Positions 27,401 through 36,233 of a stretch of DNA of 64,000 nt are shown here, one piece after another. A model generated the notes under the pieces. That model worked only from the letters and a program-made list of their open reading frames with translations, made no database searches and was not told where the DNA came from. A program made the translations under genes and the position numbers. The stretch lies in contig NZ_JACHXK010000016.1 of NCBI RefSeq assembly GCF_014192105.1, positions 113,239 to 177,238 of the forward strand, in the 5' to 3' direction. This DNA is from Paenibacillus phyllosphaerae. Lineage in GTDB: Bacteria > Bacillota > Bacilli > Paenibacillales > Paenibacillaceae. The stretch's first letter is position 1, and every line of letters starts with the position of its first letter.

Positions 27401-28553
27401 CTTCCTCGTCTCGCCCAAGTATGAGAACCGGATTGTGTATCAACATGCGGCCGGAACAGGGAGCGATGCGGTGCTGACCCTGCGTCTTGGGACGAAGACG
27501 CTGTCGCAGATCGCCGATATTCCGAATGTCTCGACGAATGAGAGATTCATCTTCATGTACAACGCGGAGGAGATCGCGCGGAAAGACTCGCCGGAGCCGC
27601 CAATCGGCGCCATGCCGAACATTACGACGACTGCCTTGACCGGCGGCAAAGTGGGCCGATCCTATAGTCAAACCCTTGCGGCGACCGGTAACGGAACTAT
27701 CTCATGGTCGGTTATAGACGGCGCGCTGCCTAACGGATTGAGCCTGACGGAAGAAGGCTTAATCAGCGGCAAGCCGACCAAGAAAGGCACATTCGGGTTC
27801 ACGGTCCAAGCGAGCAATGTCGCCGGCAGCGATACGCAAGCGCTCAGCTTAGTCATCTCTGCTGGGGCATCGCCTTCGTCTCCTGTTGCGGATCCGGTCA
27901 TTACCGTACCTGAGGATGACAAGGACGACCAGACGGACGTTTCCCATGAAGACGCTGACGGTACCAATGCAGAGACCCCTAACGGCAAGGCCTTCGATGA
28001 TGTCTCCGAGGCTCATTGGGCAGCAGGCGACATTACCTTCGTAACGGCACGCGGGCTGTTCGAAGGGACCGGCATGAATCTATTCCATCCTGAGGCGACC
28101 ATGACGCGGGCGATGTTCGCGCGGGTATTGGCTAATCTGGAGGGGATCGAGGATAGCGAGTATGCAGCGCCTGTGTTTACCGATGTGCCGGAGGGACGCT
28201 GGTATACGGCAGCGGTGAATTGGGCGGCGGGAAGCGGCATTATTAGCGGAATGGGGCAAGGCCGATTCGGCCCGAACGACAACCTCACGCGCGAGCAGTT
28301 AGCGGCTATGGTGTACAATTACGCGACATCCAGCGGATACGAACTGATTGATGTAGCAAAGGTTACCTTCGCCGATGGTGACAGCGTCGCCACATGGGCA
28401 AGAGAAGCTGCGAATGCCTTGGCAGCAGCAGGCCTCCTGACCGGCAAGCCGGACGGGCGTTTCGATCCGAAGGGCAACGTTACCCGCGCCGAGGCGGCAG
28501 CCGTAATCTCCAGACTGATTCGTGCGCATAGCGCTGCTCAAGTCCATATATGA
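24447..28553 (+). CDS. SLH-anchored alginate-lyase-superfamily protein
   Basis: This is a cell-surface protein of about 1368 residues. It has a signal peptide (about 1-33), a DNRLRE/CBM96-like domain (39-214), a ricin/fascin-like beta-trefoil region (224-420), an Fn3-like spacer and an alpha/alpha-toroid lyase domain (about 502-853) with METGRDQAHAM. A second fascin-like domain (about 926-1038), a putative Ig domain (1051-1143), an acidic linker and three SLH repeats (about 1181-1364) that bind cell-wall polymer follow. ATG 24447 is preferred over 24426 because AGAGGAGAG fits it. It should cut an acidic polysaccharide while attached to the cell; the substrate is not known. It is related to the lyase at 7153. 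Confidence 0.82.
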   Translation: MSKQLKQVLSLLLCVSLVCTPLVTFFLGAHVAAAAETSSYPAVQDAFVSNFNAQGDSVGIALNANKLIYGKFRHVYLKFDLGAIDTERYPIDGMKVMLNFRKTHAPNELVFTESESALRDSGEDWTVNNLTYNNRPQDIAESPVVTQNVTSTGEENLSVDLSAIFRSALSNGRTTVTVHLTTTRVDDSAVSASEMYASRNTLGYPGPALSVTLGQPFEEAELPVQISAPDMGNYYDNGKTAAMIFKMRNEAGKYVKVDPVSEKLSLAADDAEASTFALYVQDYFATVDHEEPEVGATKTAYAIKALDTGKYLTIQNYYTAEEFLSNTHRYFNILSGDTSGTSTDRTFEVKASADIPNWNERFYVDHYAKAGYYRIWSHLSTMRDDAGFNRFYVTMQDDAMQSSGTAALDQEYRFYFEEVPGKDLLEVSQEVSGSDAELFWLPVNGDTNPAHYSVDGSDAGIGFVDGFMRATMTDLGAGSHNYIVAYDGSGYEAKTDVKVLIFSHPGILLSEDDLASMKRHVEAKEEPWYSDYQRLLNSVSYGVASPDFVTTVFSNVGRGGAPSDSANIGYFEKGGNAAYFNALQWVITGEEQYAAKAADILTQWAQALKVIDGRDRILGAGINAYKYASAAEIIRYYDGGYSGYSDDDFKALQDMMINVVYPVIQDAAAPMLANGNWDAAALVSMMAIGVLCDKTEIFDRAMALYQDIHVNGSIFAYVNDSGQTMETGRDQAHAMLALGYMAEICLIAYNQDEDLYALYDNRLAKAFEYTAKYNLFSKELYGEDVPFDSMPNVFGDTSRGYYGAGFDRENNGLNRGELRPVFEQALALFNKAGGADLTWTAKAAAAMRPQGMVHFDNLNFGTLTHYNGEPANASGTYFQMRTRWEPLYQRNWSMVDGQRVAETLNSYYDVNENGELVTSVMKEKAPFYQLIANNDGTYSVRLVKSGAYLSVKEELVESYNVIRADATTIGESEKFLLRSTGVGPFFLVSPKYENRIVYQHAAGTGSDAVLTLRLGTKTLSQIADIPNVSTNERFIFMYNAEEIARKDSPEPPIGAMPNITTTALTGGKVGRSYSQTLAATGNGTISWSVIDGALPNGLSLTEEGLISGKPTKKGTFGFTVQASNVAGSDTQALSLVISAGASPSSPVADPVITVPEDDKDDQTDVSHEDADGTNAETPNGKAFDDVSEAHWAAGDITFVTARGLFEGTGMNLFHPEATMTRAMFARVLANLEGIEDSEYAAPVFTDVPEGRWYTAAVNWAAGSGIISGMGQGRFGPNDNLTREQLAAMVYNYATSSGYELIDVAKVTFADGDSVATWAREAANALAAAGLLTGKPDGRFDPKGNVTRAEAAAVISRLIRAHSAAQVHI

Positions 28554-28623
28554 TCGGATCTCATTAGAGGACTTTAAGCAACTCTGCAATTAGCTGGCGG
28601 TTCTTGCAGGTACAATAACTTGA

Positions 28624-28655
28624 GGAAGCTGAACGGGGCGTTCGGCTTCCTTTTG
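28624..28655 (+). terminator. rho-independent terminator after the surface lyase
   Basis: GGAAGCTGAACG pairs with CGTTCGGCTTCC (12 pairs, one T-G, loop of three), followed by TTTTG. Confidence 0.85.
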
Positions 28656-28685
28656 CGTTTGTCCCAAAATAAGCGGATATAACTA

Positions 28686-28714
28686 TTGACGGTCCGTATG
28701 CGGAGGGATACCTT
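28686..28714 (+). promoter_or_regulatory. possible promoter of the membrane AraC/SBP operon
   Basis: TTGACG and TACCTT are 17 bases apart; the first is close to the -35 consensus, the second a weak -10. The 270 bases from the terminator to the start at 28925 contain no convincing gene; the frame there that runs into the regulator is a shadow. Confidence 0.3.
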
Positions 28715-28924
28715 TAAGAGGGACATTCCCCCTTTACTGGAAATTAGCGTTATTCGCGTTGTGTCCCGATAATCGGAACAATCCGATCCTCAGATATACG
28801 GCGGACAACCAAGAAGTTTCATCAGGTATATTGCTTGTAATCCCTCGTACGGAGAAGATGGGGGAAGGTTATCTGAAGCGTATTCGGCCTCCGCTCCAAG
28901 GAAGGCATCCGGGAGGAATCCGGC

Positions 28925-31234
28925 TTGAGGAAATATATGCTGCGTTTATTGTCATACAGCTTATTGTTAGGTATACTTCCTTCGATTTTGATCGGGATCC
29001 TGTCTTACTCCATCGCTTCCGGGGACATCGAGAGCAAAGTAAAGGATGCCAATATGCAGTGGCTGGCGCAGACGCAGATGCGCGTGGAGCAGATGCTGAA
29101 GTCGATCGAGAAGTCGGCGACCCAGCTGGCGAACTCGTCGCTGGTGCAAGCATCCATGAATGTCTCGTATACCTCTTCCGACTTTGAGTCCGTCCGGGAG
29201 CTTACCAAGGAACTATATAATTTGCAGTCGAGCGATGTGGTTATCACGCAAGCCTATCTGGTGAACTTGAATCGGAATTGGGTACTTAATTTGAATGCAT
29301 TAAAGCCGCTGCAGCAATTCGAAGGTCACGACGAATTCCTTGGTTATGCCAGTGAACCTCGGAGTATCTTCTGGCAAGCCGGATTGGCGTCCTCGAACGG
29401 CGATTTCGCGGAACCCGTGCAGTCCGTTACGTTGGTGCATAAGATCCCGATCCTTCCGCAGACGAACCGGCCGCAAGGTTTGCTCGTTCTTCGCGTTGTT
29501 TCGTCCGAAATTCAGAATGCGCTTACATTTCCGGATACGAAATACCGAAGCTATGTCCTGGACCAGTCCGGCACGGATATTCTTGGTCTTCAAGCGAACG
29601 ATGAACCGGACGAAACCATTCATCGCGCGGTTAGCGAGCGGCTTACCTCGAATCCGGAGCAACGTTCCGGGCTATTCAATATGAAGCGAGGCGGCGAAGA
29701 GGTAGCCGTCCTGTACCGGGCTTCCGATTTCAATAGTTGGACGTATGTATCCGTCGTATCGATCGGGGAGCTTAAGAAGGAAACGCAGAAAATCGCCGAT
29801 TTGACGATATTGGTCTGCGCACTCATCGTGTTCATCGTATTGGCAGCCGCCTTGTACGGCAGCCGCAGAATGTATCGCCCTATCGGCCGTTTATTCGAGG
29901 TTGCGAGAGGGCTTGACGTCAGCGACAAAGATCCGTCCGTCCCGGCCAAGCGCGATGAACTGGCGTTCATTCAGCATAGCATGCAGTCTTTGGCCGTCTC
30001 GAGAGAACGTATCGAGCAACAGCTGCTCGGACAGACCAGTCACTTGAAGGATTTCTTCGTGCTCAAGCTGTTCACGGGCCAGATCACGGAGAACGATTAT
30101 TTGTTCCGATCGGCAATAGGAGTATTTCCCGGGGAATGGAAACGGCTCGGCGTCCTTGCGCTGCAAATCGATAATCTGCAGGAAACCAGGTATAGCGAAG
30201 AAGACCGCGAGCTGCTCCTGTATGCCGTCAGCAATATCGTCCAAGAAGTGGTCCCGGCTGCGAATCGCTTCACGCCGATTACGATTAATCAGTCCCAAGT
30301 GACGTTGATCGGAGCCGACCTGGAAGAGACGGACGAAGTTAGACAACGTTTCTATGCGTGGGCAGAGTGCATCAAGCGGAACGTGGAGGACGTGCTCCAA
30401 CTAAATGTAAGCGTTGGCATTAGCAATCCGTTCACTCGCCTTACGGACACGGTCCAAGCTTACGGAGAGAGTCTTACGGCGCTGCAAGCGCGAATTAACC
30501 TTGGGCCGGAGATCATCGTTCATTATGGCGATATCGAGAATAGCCGAGGGACGGAACATTACGAATTCTCCCATCTGAAGGTGCTGGAGGAGCGATTGGC
30601 GTATGCGATCAGGGAACTGCAGCCGAATCAGGCTTCCGACGTCTTCCAGCAATACCTGAATGCCTTGTTGCACAAGAACGGCAGCTTATATGAGCATCAG
30701 ATGCTGCTCCTTCAGTTGGTATCGAGACTGCTGCAGATCGTCCAGGAACAGGGAATTACGCTGAAAAAGGTGTTGGAAGAGAAAGGCGCGGTCAAGCGGC
30801 TGCTGCATCTGCAGACCCGCGAGGAGATCATTCATTGGTTCGAGTCCCAATTGTTCCAGCCAATGATCCGGGTGCTATCGGAGAAGTCCGATTCCCAATA
30901 CATGAAGATCGCGGACAGACTGTTGAAGTTGATACAGGAGCAATACGACCAGGATATTACCTTGGAAGCATGCTCCCAAATCCTGAATTACCATCCGGTC
31001 TACCTGAGCCGCATCTTCAAGCGGGAGATCGGCATTCCGTTCAGCGAATACTTGATGGACTACCGGATGAAGATGGCCAAGGTCATGTTGGAGACAACCG
31101 AACTCAAAGTATCGGAGATCAGCGAGAAGCTTCACTACAACAATGTCAGCTCTTTTATTCGCGGCTATAAGAAGATGTACAGCATAACTCCGGGACAATA
31201 CCGAGACCAGATTACGAAGGAGAGCACGGTATGA
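28925..31234 (+). CDS. membrane-anchored AraC family regulator
   Basis: This one-component regulator of 769 residues has a first helix (about 7-30), an extracellular Cache-like domain (about 35-290), a second helix (about 293-312) and a HAMP-like segment. A cytoplasmic middle domain of about 300 residues and an AraC double HTH (about 660-765; ITLEACSQILNYHPVYLSRIF, EISEKLHYNNVSSFIRGYK) follow. TTG start behind GGGAGGAAT. Its stop overlaps the start of the next solute-binding protein (ATGA), so it should sense the same sugar as that importer and act directly on DNA from the membrane. It resembles Bacillus YtdP-type regulators. Confidence 0.85.
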   Translation: MRKYMLRLLSYSLLLGILPSILIGILSYSIASGDIESKVKDANMQWLAQTQMRVEQMLKSIEKSATQLANSSLVQASMNVSYTSSDFESVRELTKELYNLQSSDVVITQAYLVNLNRNWVLNLNALKPLQQFEGHDEFLGYASEPRSIFWQAGLASSNGDFAEPVQSVTLVHKIPILPQTNRPQGLLVLRVVSSEIQNALTFPDTKYRSYVLDQSGTDILGLQANDEPDETIHRAVSERLTSNPEQRSGLFNMKRGGEEVAVLYRASDFNSWTYVSVVSIGELKKETQKIADLTILVCALIVFIVLAAALYGSRRMYRPIGRLFEVARGLDVSDKDPSVPAKRDELAFIQHSMQSLAVSRERIEQQLLGQTSHLKDFFVLKLFTGQITENDYLFRSAIGVFPGEWKRLGVLALQIDNLQETRYSEEDRELLLYAVSNIVQEVVPAANRFTPITINQSQVTLIGADLEETDEVRQRFYAWAECIKRNVEDVLQLNVSVGISNPFTRLTDTVQAYGESLTALQARINLGPEIIVHYGDIENSRGTEHYEFSHLKVLEERLAYAIRELQPNQASDVFQQYLNALLHKNGSLYEHQMLLLQLVSRLLQIVQEQGITLKKVLEEKGAVKRLLHLQTREEIIHWFESQLFQPMIRVLSEKSDSQYMKIADRLLKLIQEQYDQDITLEACSQILNYHPVYLSRIFKREIGIPFSEYLMDYRMKMAKVMLETTELKVSEISEKLHYNNVSSFIRGYKKMYSITPGQYRDQITKESTV

Positions 31235-32724
31235 TGAAAGGGTCGCCCGTCCTGCTCACGCTCCTGCTAGTTTCCATGCTCATGACTTCCTGCATGTCCA
31301 AGAGCAGCGCCGATGAAGCGCCTCGCGCCGAGCGATTCTATGTTTCTATAGGCGCGGGCTTGGTGGGAGAGCTCCCTCCGAACAATAATGCGGTTGAGCA
31401 AGCCATTGAAGCGTATACCGGGACCGATCTGCAGATTCAGTGGATTCCTTTGTCCGCCTACGATGACAAGGTCCGGTTGATGATCGCTTCCGGGGAGCTG
31501 CCGAAGCTGATCAAGCTGAGCAACTCCCCGACGTATCTGTCTTCCTTGAAGGCCGGCCAATTCTGGGAGCTCGGCCCGCTCCTGCAGGACTACCCGAATT
31601 TGTCCGCGCCAGATCGGCGTTACTATGACTACATCGCCGTCAGCGGCAAAATCTATGGCATCCCGTTGTTCCGCGATCTCGGACGCGCCGTCATTCAGTA
31701 CCGGAAGGACTGGTTCGACCGGCTGGGCTTAGAAGTTCCGGTGACGCTCGAGGACTGGTATCAAGTCGTCCGGGCGCTTACCTTGGATGACCCGGATCGG
31801 AACGGGAAGAACGATACGTACGGCATGGTGCTCGAGAAACGATACAACCAGGACGCCAGCTCCCTGTTGACGCGGATCTCGGTCTCCCAAGGCGGGCCCA
31901 ACAAGTGGATGGTGGAGAACGGTCGCTTCACGCCGGAATTCATGACGGAGCCTTTCTTGAACACGATGAAGCTGTTCCGGCGTTTGTACGAGGAGAAGCT
32001 CATCAATCTCGACTTCACGCTAGTGGATACGATCGAGACGGCGAAGATCTATGACTCCGGGCGCGCCGGCATCATCGTAAGCGGCGGGAATGCCCAGACC
32101 TGGCAGGATAAGCTGACGAAGTCGATTCCCGGAGGCATCGTGGATGCCGCTCCTCTTGCCGGTCCAGGTGGCGTGCGGCTGCCGGGAGAGCCCGGGAATG
32201 CGGGTTTTCTGGCTATCCCGAAGGACGCGGTGAAGTCGGAGAGCGAGGTTAGGCGAATCCTGAAGTTCCTCGACATGCTGCTCGAACCGCAGATGCAGAC
32301 CGTCATCGCGCAAGGCGTGGAGAACCGCCATTGGTCGGCGAAGGATGGCTACACCGAAGTGTTGGACCGTACCTTGAGTCTCAAGGAGGTCAAACCTTAC
32401 CGGGACGCGCTGCTCTACCTGGACGAAGACCATATGTCCATCGAGCCTGTCCGCCAGCCTGAGTTATACGTCAAGAACCAGCTTATCGGAGCGACGTATA
32501 ACAACTATATCGTGCCGAACCCGGCCTTAACGCTCGAATCGGCGACGAATGAAGAGCGGGGCAAGGAATTGGAGATCCTCATCAGCGACGCCGTGACCCG
32601 ATTCATCATGGGCCACCTGGACGAAGCGGGCTGGCAGGCGGAGCTAGCGAAGTGGCGGCAAGCCGGCGGCGACCGGATGACCCGGGAGTATGAAGAGGCT
32701 TATGGGAAGGTAAATCAGACTTAG
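31231..32724 (+). CDS. ABC importer 2: solute-binding lipoprotein, copy A
   Basis: This lipoprotein of 497 residues has a short signal and lipobox-like LMTSC. It has the class I binding fold and is a clear paralogue of the protein at 38197: both share SQGGPNKW, FTPEFMT, MKLF.RLYEE, SGGNAQ and DEAGWQA. It overlaps the membrane AraC gene by four bases with AAGGAGAG inside that gene. No permease follows directly; the matching permeases start 3.5 kb later beyond an unrelated block. It may be a sensing partner for the AraC protein or a second receptor for the same permeases. Confidence 0.83.
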   Translation: MMKGSPVLLTLLLVSMLMTSCMSKSSADEAPRAERFYVSIGAGLVGELPPNNNAVEQAIEAYTGTDLQIQWIPLSAYDDKVRLMIASGELPKLIKLSNSPTYLSSLKAGQFWELGPLLQDYPNLSAPDRRYYDYIAVSGKIYGIPLFRDLGRAVIQYRKDWFDRLGLEVPVTLEDWYQVVRALTLDDPDRNGKNDTYGMVLEKRYNQDASSLLTRISVSQGGPNKWMVENGRFTPEFMTEPFLNTMKLFRRLYEEKLINLDFTLVDTIETAKIYDSGRAGIIVSGGNAQTWQDKLTKSIPGGIVDAAPLAGPGGVRLPGEPGNAGFLAIPKDAVKSESEVRRILKFLDMLLEPQMQTVIAQGVENRHWSAKDGYTEVLDRTLSLKEVKPYRDALLYLDEDHMSIEPVRQPELYVKNQLIGATYNNYIVPNPALTLESATNEERGKELEILISDAVTRFIMGHLDEAGWQAELAKWRQAGGDRMTREYEEAYGKVNQT

Positions 32725-32760
32725 ACGAAGCTGTCTCCAAGGAGTTATACATATTTTCAC

Positions 32761-32805
32761 ATGAGAATAGCCCACATCTGTGATAGATGTGGGCTATTCT
32801 CATTT
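32761..32805. terminator. perfect bidirectional terminator
   Basis: A 19-bp perfect stem (ATGAGAATAGCCCACATCT and its complement) surrounds a five-base loop, GTGAT. It lies between the solute-binding protein gene and the convergent collagen-like gene. Confidence 0.9.
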
Positions 32806-32833
32806 AACGCAACAACCAAGTATCCGTCGAACA

Positions 32834-33433
32834 CTAGGAGAAAGGCACTCTGAATCCTTCAAATCGTGTTCCATTACCTAAGAATAGTTGGCCATTCGCA
32901 TTCGATACCGCAGTAACCTGAACCACGTCTCCTGTAATCAACTGGGCAAGCGTATTGACCTCCCCGATAACAGCTCCTCCTCCAGGTGAGAACACGGCGG
33001 TTCCTGTAGCGATTGCAACGTTATTTACGAAAATGGTTAGTAATACGGAACTTACGGCATTTGCGTTAGCCGGAGAATAATGAGCGCTTGCGGTAATGGA
33101 ATATAGGCCGCTTTGCTTCGGAACAAATCTCGTGTTATTGACAAATTCCAGCTCGGTGTTAATATCGAAAGCTTCCGTGGTGTAGGAGACGACGATTGTA
33201 GTGAATGCCGTTAATGGTTGATTGAAAGCAGCGCGTGCTTTGAATGCCGATAGCGGACCCTCTAACCCCAGAGGTGCCGGCGGTCCCGGTAATCCCGCTG
33301 GCCCCGGCGGCCCTTGCAATCCTTGAGGTCCTGCAGGTCCTGGCGGTCCTTGCAATCCTGCAGGCCCTGGCGGTCCTTGTATTCCCGGAGGTCCAGACGG
33401 TCCTGCGGGTCCTTGAGAAAAGTTAGCTCCCAT
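32834..33433 (-). CDS. collagen-like protein with C-terminal jelly-roll-like domain
   Basis: After MGANFSQ there are 15 uninterrupted Gly-X-Y triplets (residues 8-52, e.g. [19 protein letters not shown]), then a domain of about 145 residues rich in beta strands ([37 protein letters not shown]). It resembles the trimerising C-terminal domains of exosporium BclA and C1q-like proteins. It has no classical signal peptide, as is usual for spore-surface collagen-like proteins. It is probably assembled on the spore during sporulation and is encoded next to another minus-strand gene and a spore-coat ATP-grasp gene. Confidence 0.8.
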   Translation of the reverse strand: MGANFSQGPAGPSGPPGIQGPPGPAGLQGPPGPAGPQGLQGPPGPAGLPGPPAPLGLEGPLSAFKARAAFNQPLTAFTTIVVSYTTEAFDINTELEFVNNTRFVPKQSGLYSITASAHYSPANANAVSSVLLTIFVNNVAIATGTAVFSPGGGAVIGEVNTLAQLITGDVVQVTAVSNANGQLFLGNGTRFEGFRVPFS

Positions 33434-33477
33434 TACTTACACCCCTCTGTATAAATTTTTATCTATCGCAATCCGCT

Positions 33478-34458
33478 TTATCTGCCATACAGAAAAAACG
33501 GCTTAAATTCTCCAATGCTTTCCGTCGTAAATCCAGGTCCTGCTATATCAACGTTTAAATCGCCAAGTCTCCTTTTTATGCTCGCCGTGAATGTGTTCTG
33601 GAATGTCGTGAAGGCGACCTGAATGCCAGCTGCAAGCGATGCACCTCCACTAGAAGCCGCGAAGGCCACAAAGAACAATAATTGCTGAATCGCCGCATCT
33701 TTAGCTTCGTTGAACGATTCGGTTATCAGTTGTTTGACATTCCGAACCCCGCCGAATATCGAGGGATAAGAGACATCCACGTAAAAAATTTGGGTGGAAT
33801 CAGCGATCTCAATGTTAGGGAATGAGGTAGAGACTTGTTGATTAATAGGTCCTAGTTGAATCTGTTTTCGATAGGGACCGATGGAAAAGGTTTTTGAAAT
33901 ACTGGGAATGGATAAACAAAGCTGCCCTAGTCCGCGTCTGCCGACACATCTACTGACACCGGGAAGGGTAAGCGATTTACGGAATGGGCCGATCTGTACG
34001 GTTTTCCTTTTTGCTGGAATTCGAATGGTTTTGCTGATTCTCATTAGGCCCAATCTAAATTGCGGAATTTGGAAACGGGCGATGATTAGACGTTCCGTTA
34101 TTCTCTGAGCCACGACTTCGTCATCATCGTCCTCAACTTCTTGGCCCAAAAAATTGAACTGTTGAGCGGGCTGAGCTGGAGTTTGCGTTTGAGGAAAGGG
34201 GCCCGTCGGAAGAGGCGGCGGGGTGATTTCCAGTAACAACGGAGGCTGCTGTGCGAACATCTGCTGTTCTTCCGGGCTGGATACCGTTACATCCAGTTCT
34301 CCAAGCAGGTCATTGACAGATTCAACGCCTTCCTCAACTTGCTGAGCGTTTTGAGCATCTTCTTGCGTTAATTGCGCGATAGCGGTATCCAACGCTTGAT
34401 TTAACCCTGCCGTAATTTCATTTGCCAGGGCTTCTTCCCGCGAAAACCTAACGCCCAT
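33478..34458 (-). CDS. hypothetical protein of the spore-surface block
   Basis: This 326-residue protein has an unrecognised family. The N-terminal third is acidic and Gln-rich (AQLTQEDAQNAQQVEEGVE), with a Pro-rich stretch. The middle contains an internal duplication (RISKTIRIPAKRKTVQIGPF, then SISKTFSIGPYRKQIQLGPI). The C-terminal part is an Ala-rich hydrophobic segment (LLFFVAFAASSGGASLAAG). The start is taken as ATG 34458 behind GGGATGGGG; the frame runs upstream to 34530. Its position beside collagen-like and YheC/YheD genes suggests a spore role, which is inference only. Confidence 0.55.
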   Translation of the reverse strand: MGVRFSREEALANEITAGLNQALDTAIAQLTQEDAQNAQQVEEGVESVNDLLGELDVTVSSPEEQQMFAQQPPLLLEITPPPLPTGPFPQTQTPAQPAQQFNFLGQEVEDDDDEVVAQRITERLIIARFQIPQFRLGLMRISKTIRIPAKRKTVQIGPFRKSLTLPGVSRCVGRRGLGQLCLSIPSISKTFSIGPYRKQIQLGPINQQVSTSFPNIEIADSTQIFYVDVSYPSIFGGVRNVKQLITESFNEAKDAAIQQLLFFVAFAASSGGASLAAGIQVAFTTFQNTFTASIKRRLGDLNVDIAGPGFTTESIGEFKPFFLYGR

Positions 34459-34697
34459 GTTTCCCCATCCCTTCTTTATATCTGACTCATAAGCAAACCT
34501 CAGACATGACCGTGGCTGTCGTATGATCATTTCTGCCGTCCTGAGGTCTAGACATAACTTATTGAGCTAGACGAATGTTGGATTGGGTTTCAATGGAAAT
34601 TAGGCATTAGGAGCTGCTGTAGGTGAACATCCATACCTATACCGGGAAGAGACATATATTGGTCAGTATCTTTGACAAAGAAGGTGGGTGAATCGGG

Positions 34698-36014
34698 TTG
34701 TTTATTAAACGGATTCCCGAGCTGAAGCCGAATCAAATCATGCTTCCTCCTGGGTACGTCACCTTTCCTTCTTCGTTCGTCCTTCACGTTGGATCGTGGA
34801 CGAAAGAGGTTAATGTGATTATTGACGACGGACTGCCGCAGAATAGCATCGGACTGCCAGTCCAAATGAATAATGATTTTACGATTCCTGATACCGTTCC
34901 CTACGAAATGGTTATTGATGGGACAAATTTGCATCTTGGACCCGTAATCGCACTCTTGATAGCCAAGAGAGGACTTACTCCGCGGCTGATGGAAAGATAT
35001 CGGGGATACTTAGCAAACTATCAGGAGATTAAGGGGCTGATCTATTTATGCTCCTTGGATGGCATAAACCCTCGGAACAAGACCATAAGTGGCGTTTATT
35101 TTAATCCCAATGCGGATTGGGATGCATCTCCATGGGTACAAGGCATATTTCCCTACCCTCATGTGACGTGGCGAAGAATAGGGGTTAGCAAGAACAGGCT
35201 TTATGACGATTTAATCATTCATACGAATCGAAGGATCTTTAACCCTTACTTCTTGAATAAGTGGGAGTTCTGGGAGTCATTACGCGCTAATCCTCTTATA
35301 TCGAACCATCTCCCGCATACCAAACTATTAGACCGTCCCCAAACACTGCACCAAATGGTGGCTTTGTACGGTTCGGTCTATCTAAAGCCGACGAAAGGCG
35401 CAAAGGCGCAGGGCATCGCCAAACTAGCGAAGACTTCGAATGGATGGCTTTATATGAATAAAAACAAGAGGAAGACTTCGATCAGCAGCTTAAATAAGGC
35501 GTGGCTGTTTCTGCGGAATTTGCACAAAGGGAAAAGGTATTTAATTCAACAGTCCGTAGCCATGACGTATCAGAATAAAAATATCGATTTCAGGGTGGTC
35601 ATGCAAAAAAACGGCAATCAAGAATGGGCCTGTTCAGGTATCATTGCACGTTACGGAAAAGAAGGCAGGTTCTATACGAATGATGTGAGCTCGATCGGGT
35701 TAGGCAGAGATGCGCTGCGAACGGTTTATGGCCTTAACGAGGAAGAGGCGGCTCGAAAAGAAGAGGATATGATACAGATCTGCACCTTAACTTGTCAAAT
35801 CCTTGATAGCATGTTTGGATCTTTTGGCGATGTTGGAATTGATGCTACGGTAGACCCTAATCTTAAAGTATGGCTGTTAGAAATCAATAGCCTTCATCAA
35901 CATAGCCTCGCTTCTTACCTGCAGGATGATCGTCAAATGTATGGCAAAGTGCTTACCCAGCCATTAGCGTATGCCAAAGCATGGAGCGGCTTCTCACGAT
36001 ACAATCAGAGCTAA
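34698..36014 (+). CDS. YheC/YheD-type ATP-grasp protein
   Basis: This protein of 438 residues has a beta-rich N-terminal domain (VTFPSSFVLHVGSW; NSIGLPVQMN), a central linker with conserved aromatic motifs, and an ATP-grasp domain (about 200-420; YLKPTKGAKAQGI, DFRVVMQKNG, FGDVGIDATVDPNLKVWLLEINS). The family is associated with the endospore coat in Bacillus; its substrate is unknown. TTG start behind AAGGTGGG. It is divergent from the 33478 gene and belongs to a block foreign to the surrounding sugar genes. Confidence 0.82.
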   Translation: MFIKRIPELKPNQIMLPPGYVTFPSSFVLHVGSWTKEVNVIIDDGLPQNSIGLPVQMNNDFTIPDTVPYEMVIDGTNLHLGPVIALLIAKRGLTPRLMERYRGYLANYQEIKGLIYLCSLDGINPRNKTISGVYFNPNADWDASPWVQGIFPYPHVTWRRIGVSKNRLYDDLIIHTNRRIFNPYFLNKWEFWESLRANPLISNHLPHTKLLDRPQTLHQMVALYGSVYLKPTKGAKAQGIAKLAKTSNGWLYMNKNKRKTSISSLNKAWLFLRNLHKGKRYLIQQSVAMTYQNKNIDFRVVMQKNGNQEWACSGIIARYGKEGRFYTNDVSSIGLGRDALRTVYGLNEEEAARKEEDMIQICTLTCQILDSMFGSFGDVGIDATVDPNLKVWLLEINSLHQHSLASYLQDDRQMYGKVLTQPLAYAKAWSGFSRYNQS

Positions 36015-36026
36015 AGAACACATAAG

Positions 36027-36060
36027 GCGGTACTGGGAGTAATCCCGGTGGCGCTTTTTT
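36027..36060 (+). terminator. rho-independent terminator
   Basis: GCGGTACTGGGA folds on TCCCGGTGGCGC with one mismatch and two G-T pairs, followed by TTTTTT. It marks the right end of the spore-surface block. Confidence 0.6.
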
Positions 36061-36233
36061 ACTTCAACAGGGATTATCACAAGCAATAGTTTCACGAGGT
36101 ACATCGCAAGGTTGCCTCACGACTACTTCGGCGGGAACAGGCAGCTCAAGGGCAGTTGGTTGCCGCAGGACTATAGGCGGTCATGCTGCCAGGACCTAAT
36201 AATGGGGACAGAACGAAATAGGAGGTTGCGTAG

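Noticed and set aside
28759..29187. A plus-strand frame of 142 residues before and into the membrane AraC gene
   Set aside because: It overlaps the regulator in another frame, lacks a ribosome site and has no domain-like composition.
36015..36060. T-box-like leader, suggested by the GGTGGCGC and T-tract
   Set aside because: There is no specifier or antiterminator structure; the position after the YheC/YheD stop codon fits an ordinary terminator.
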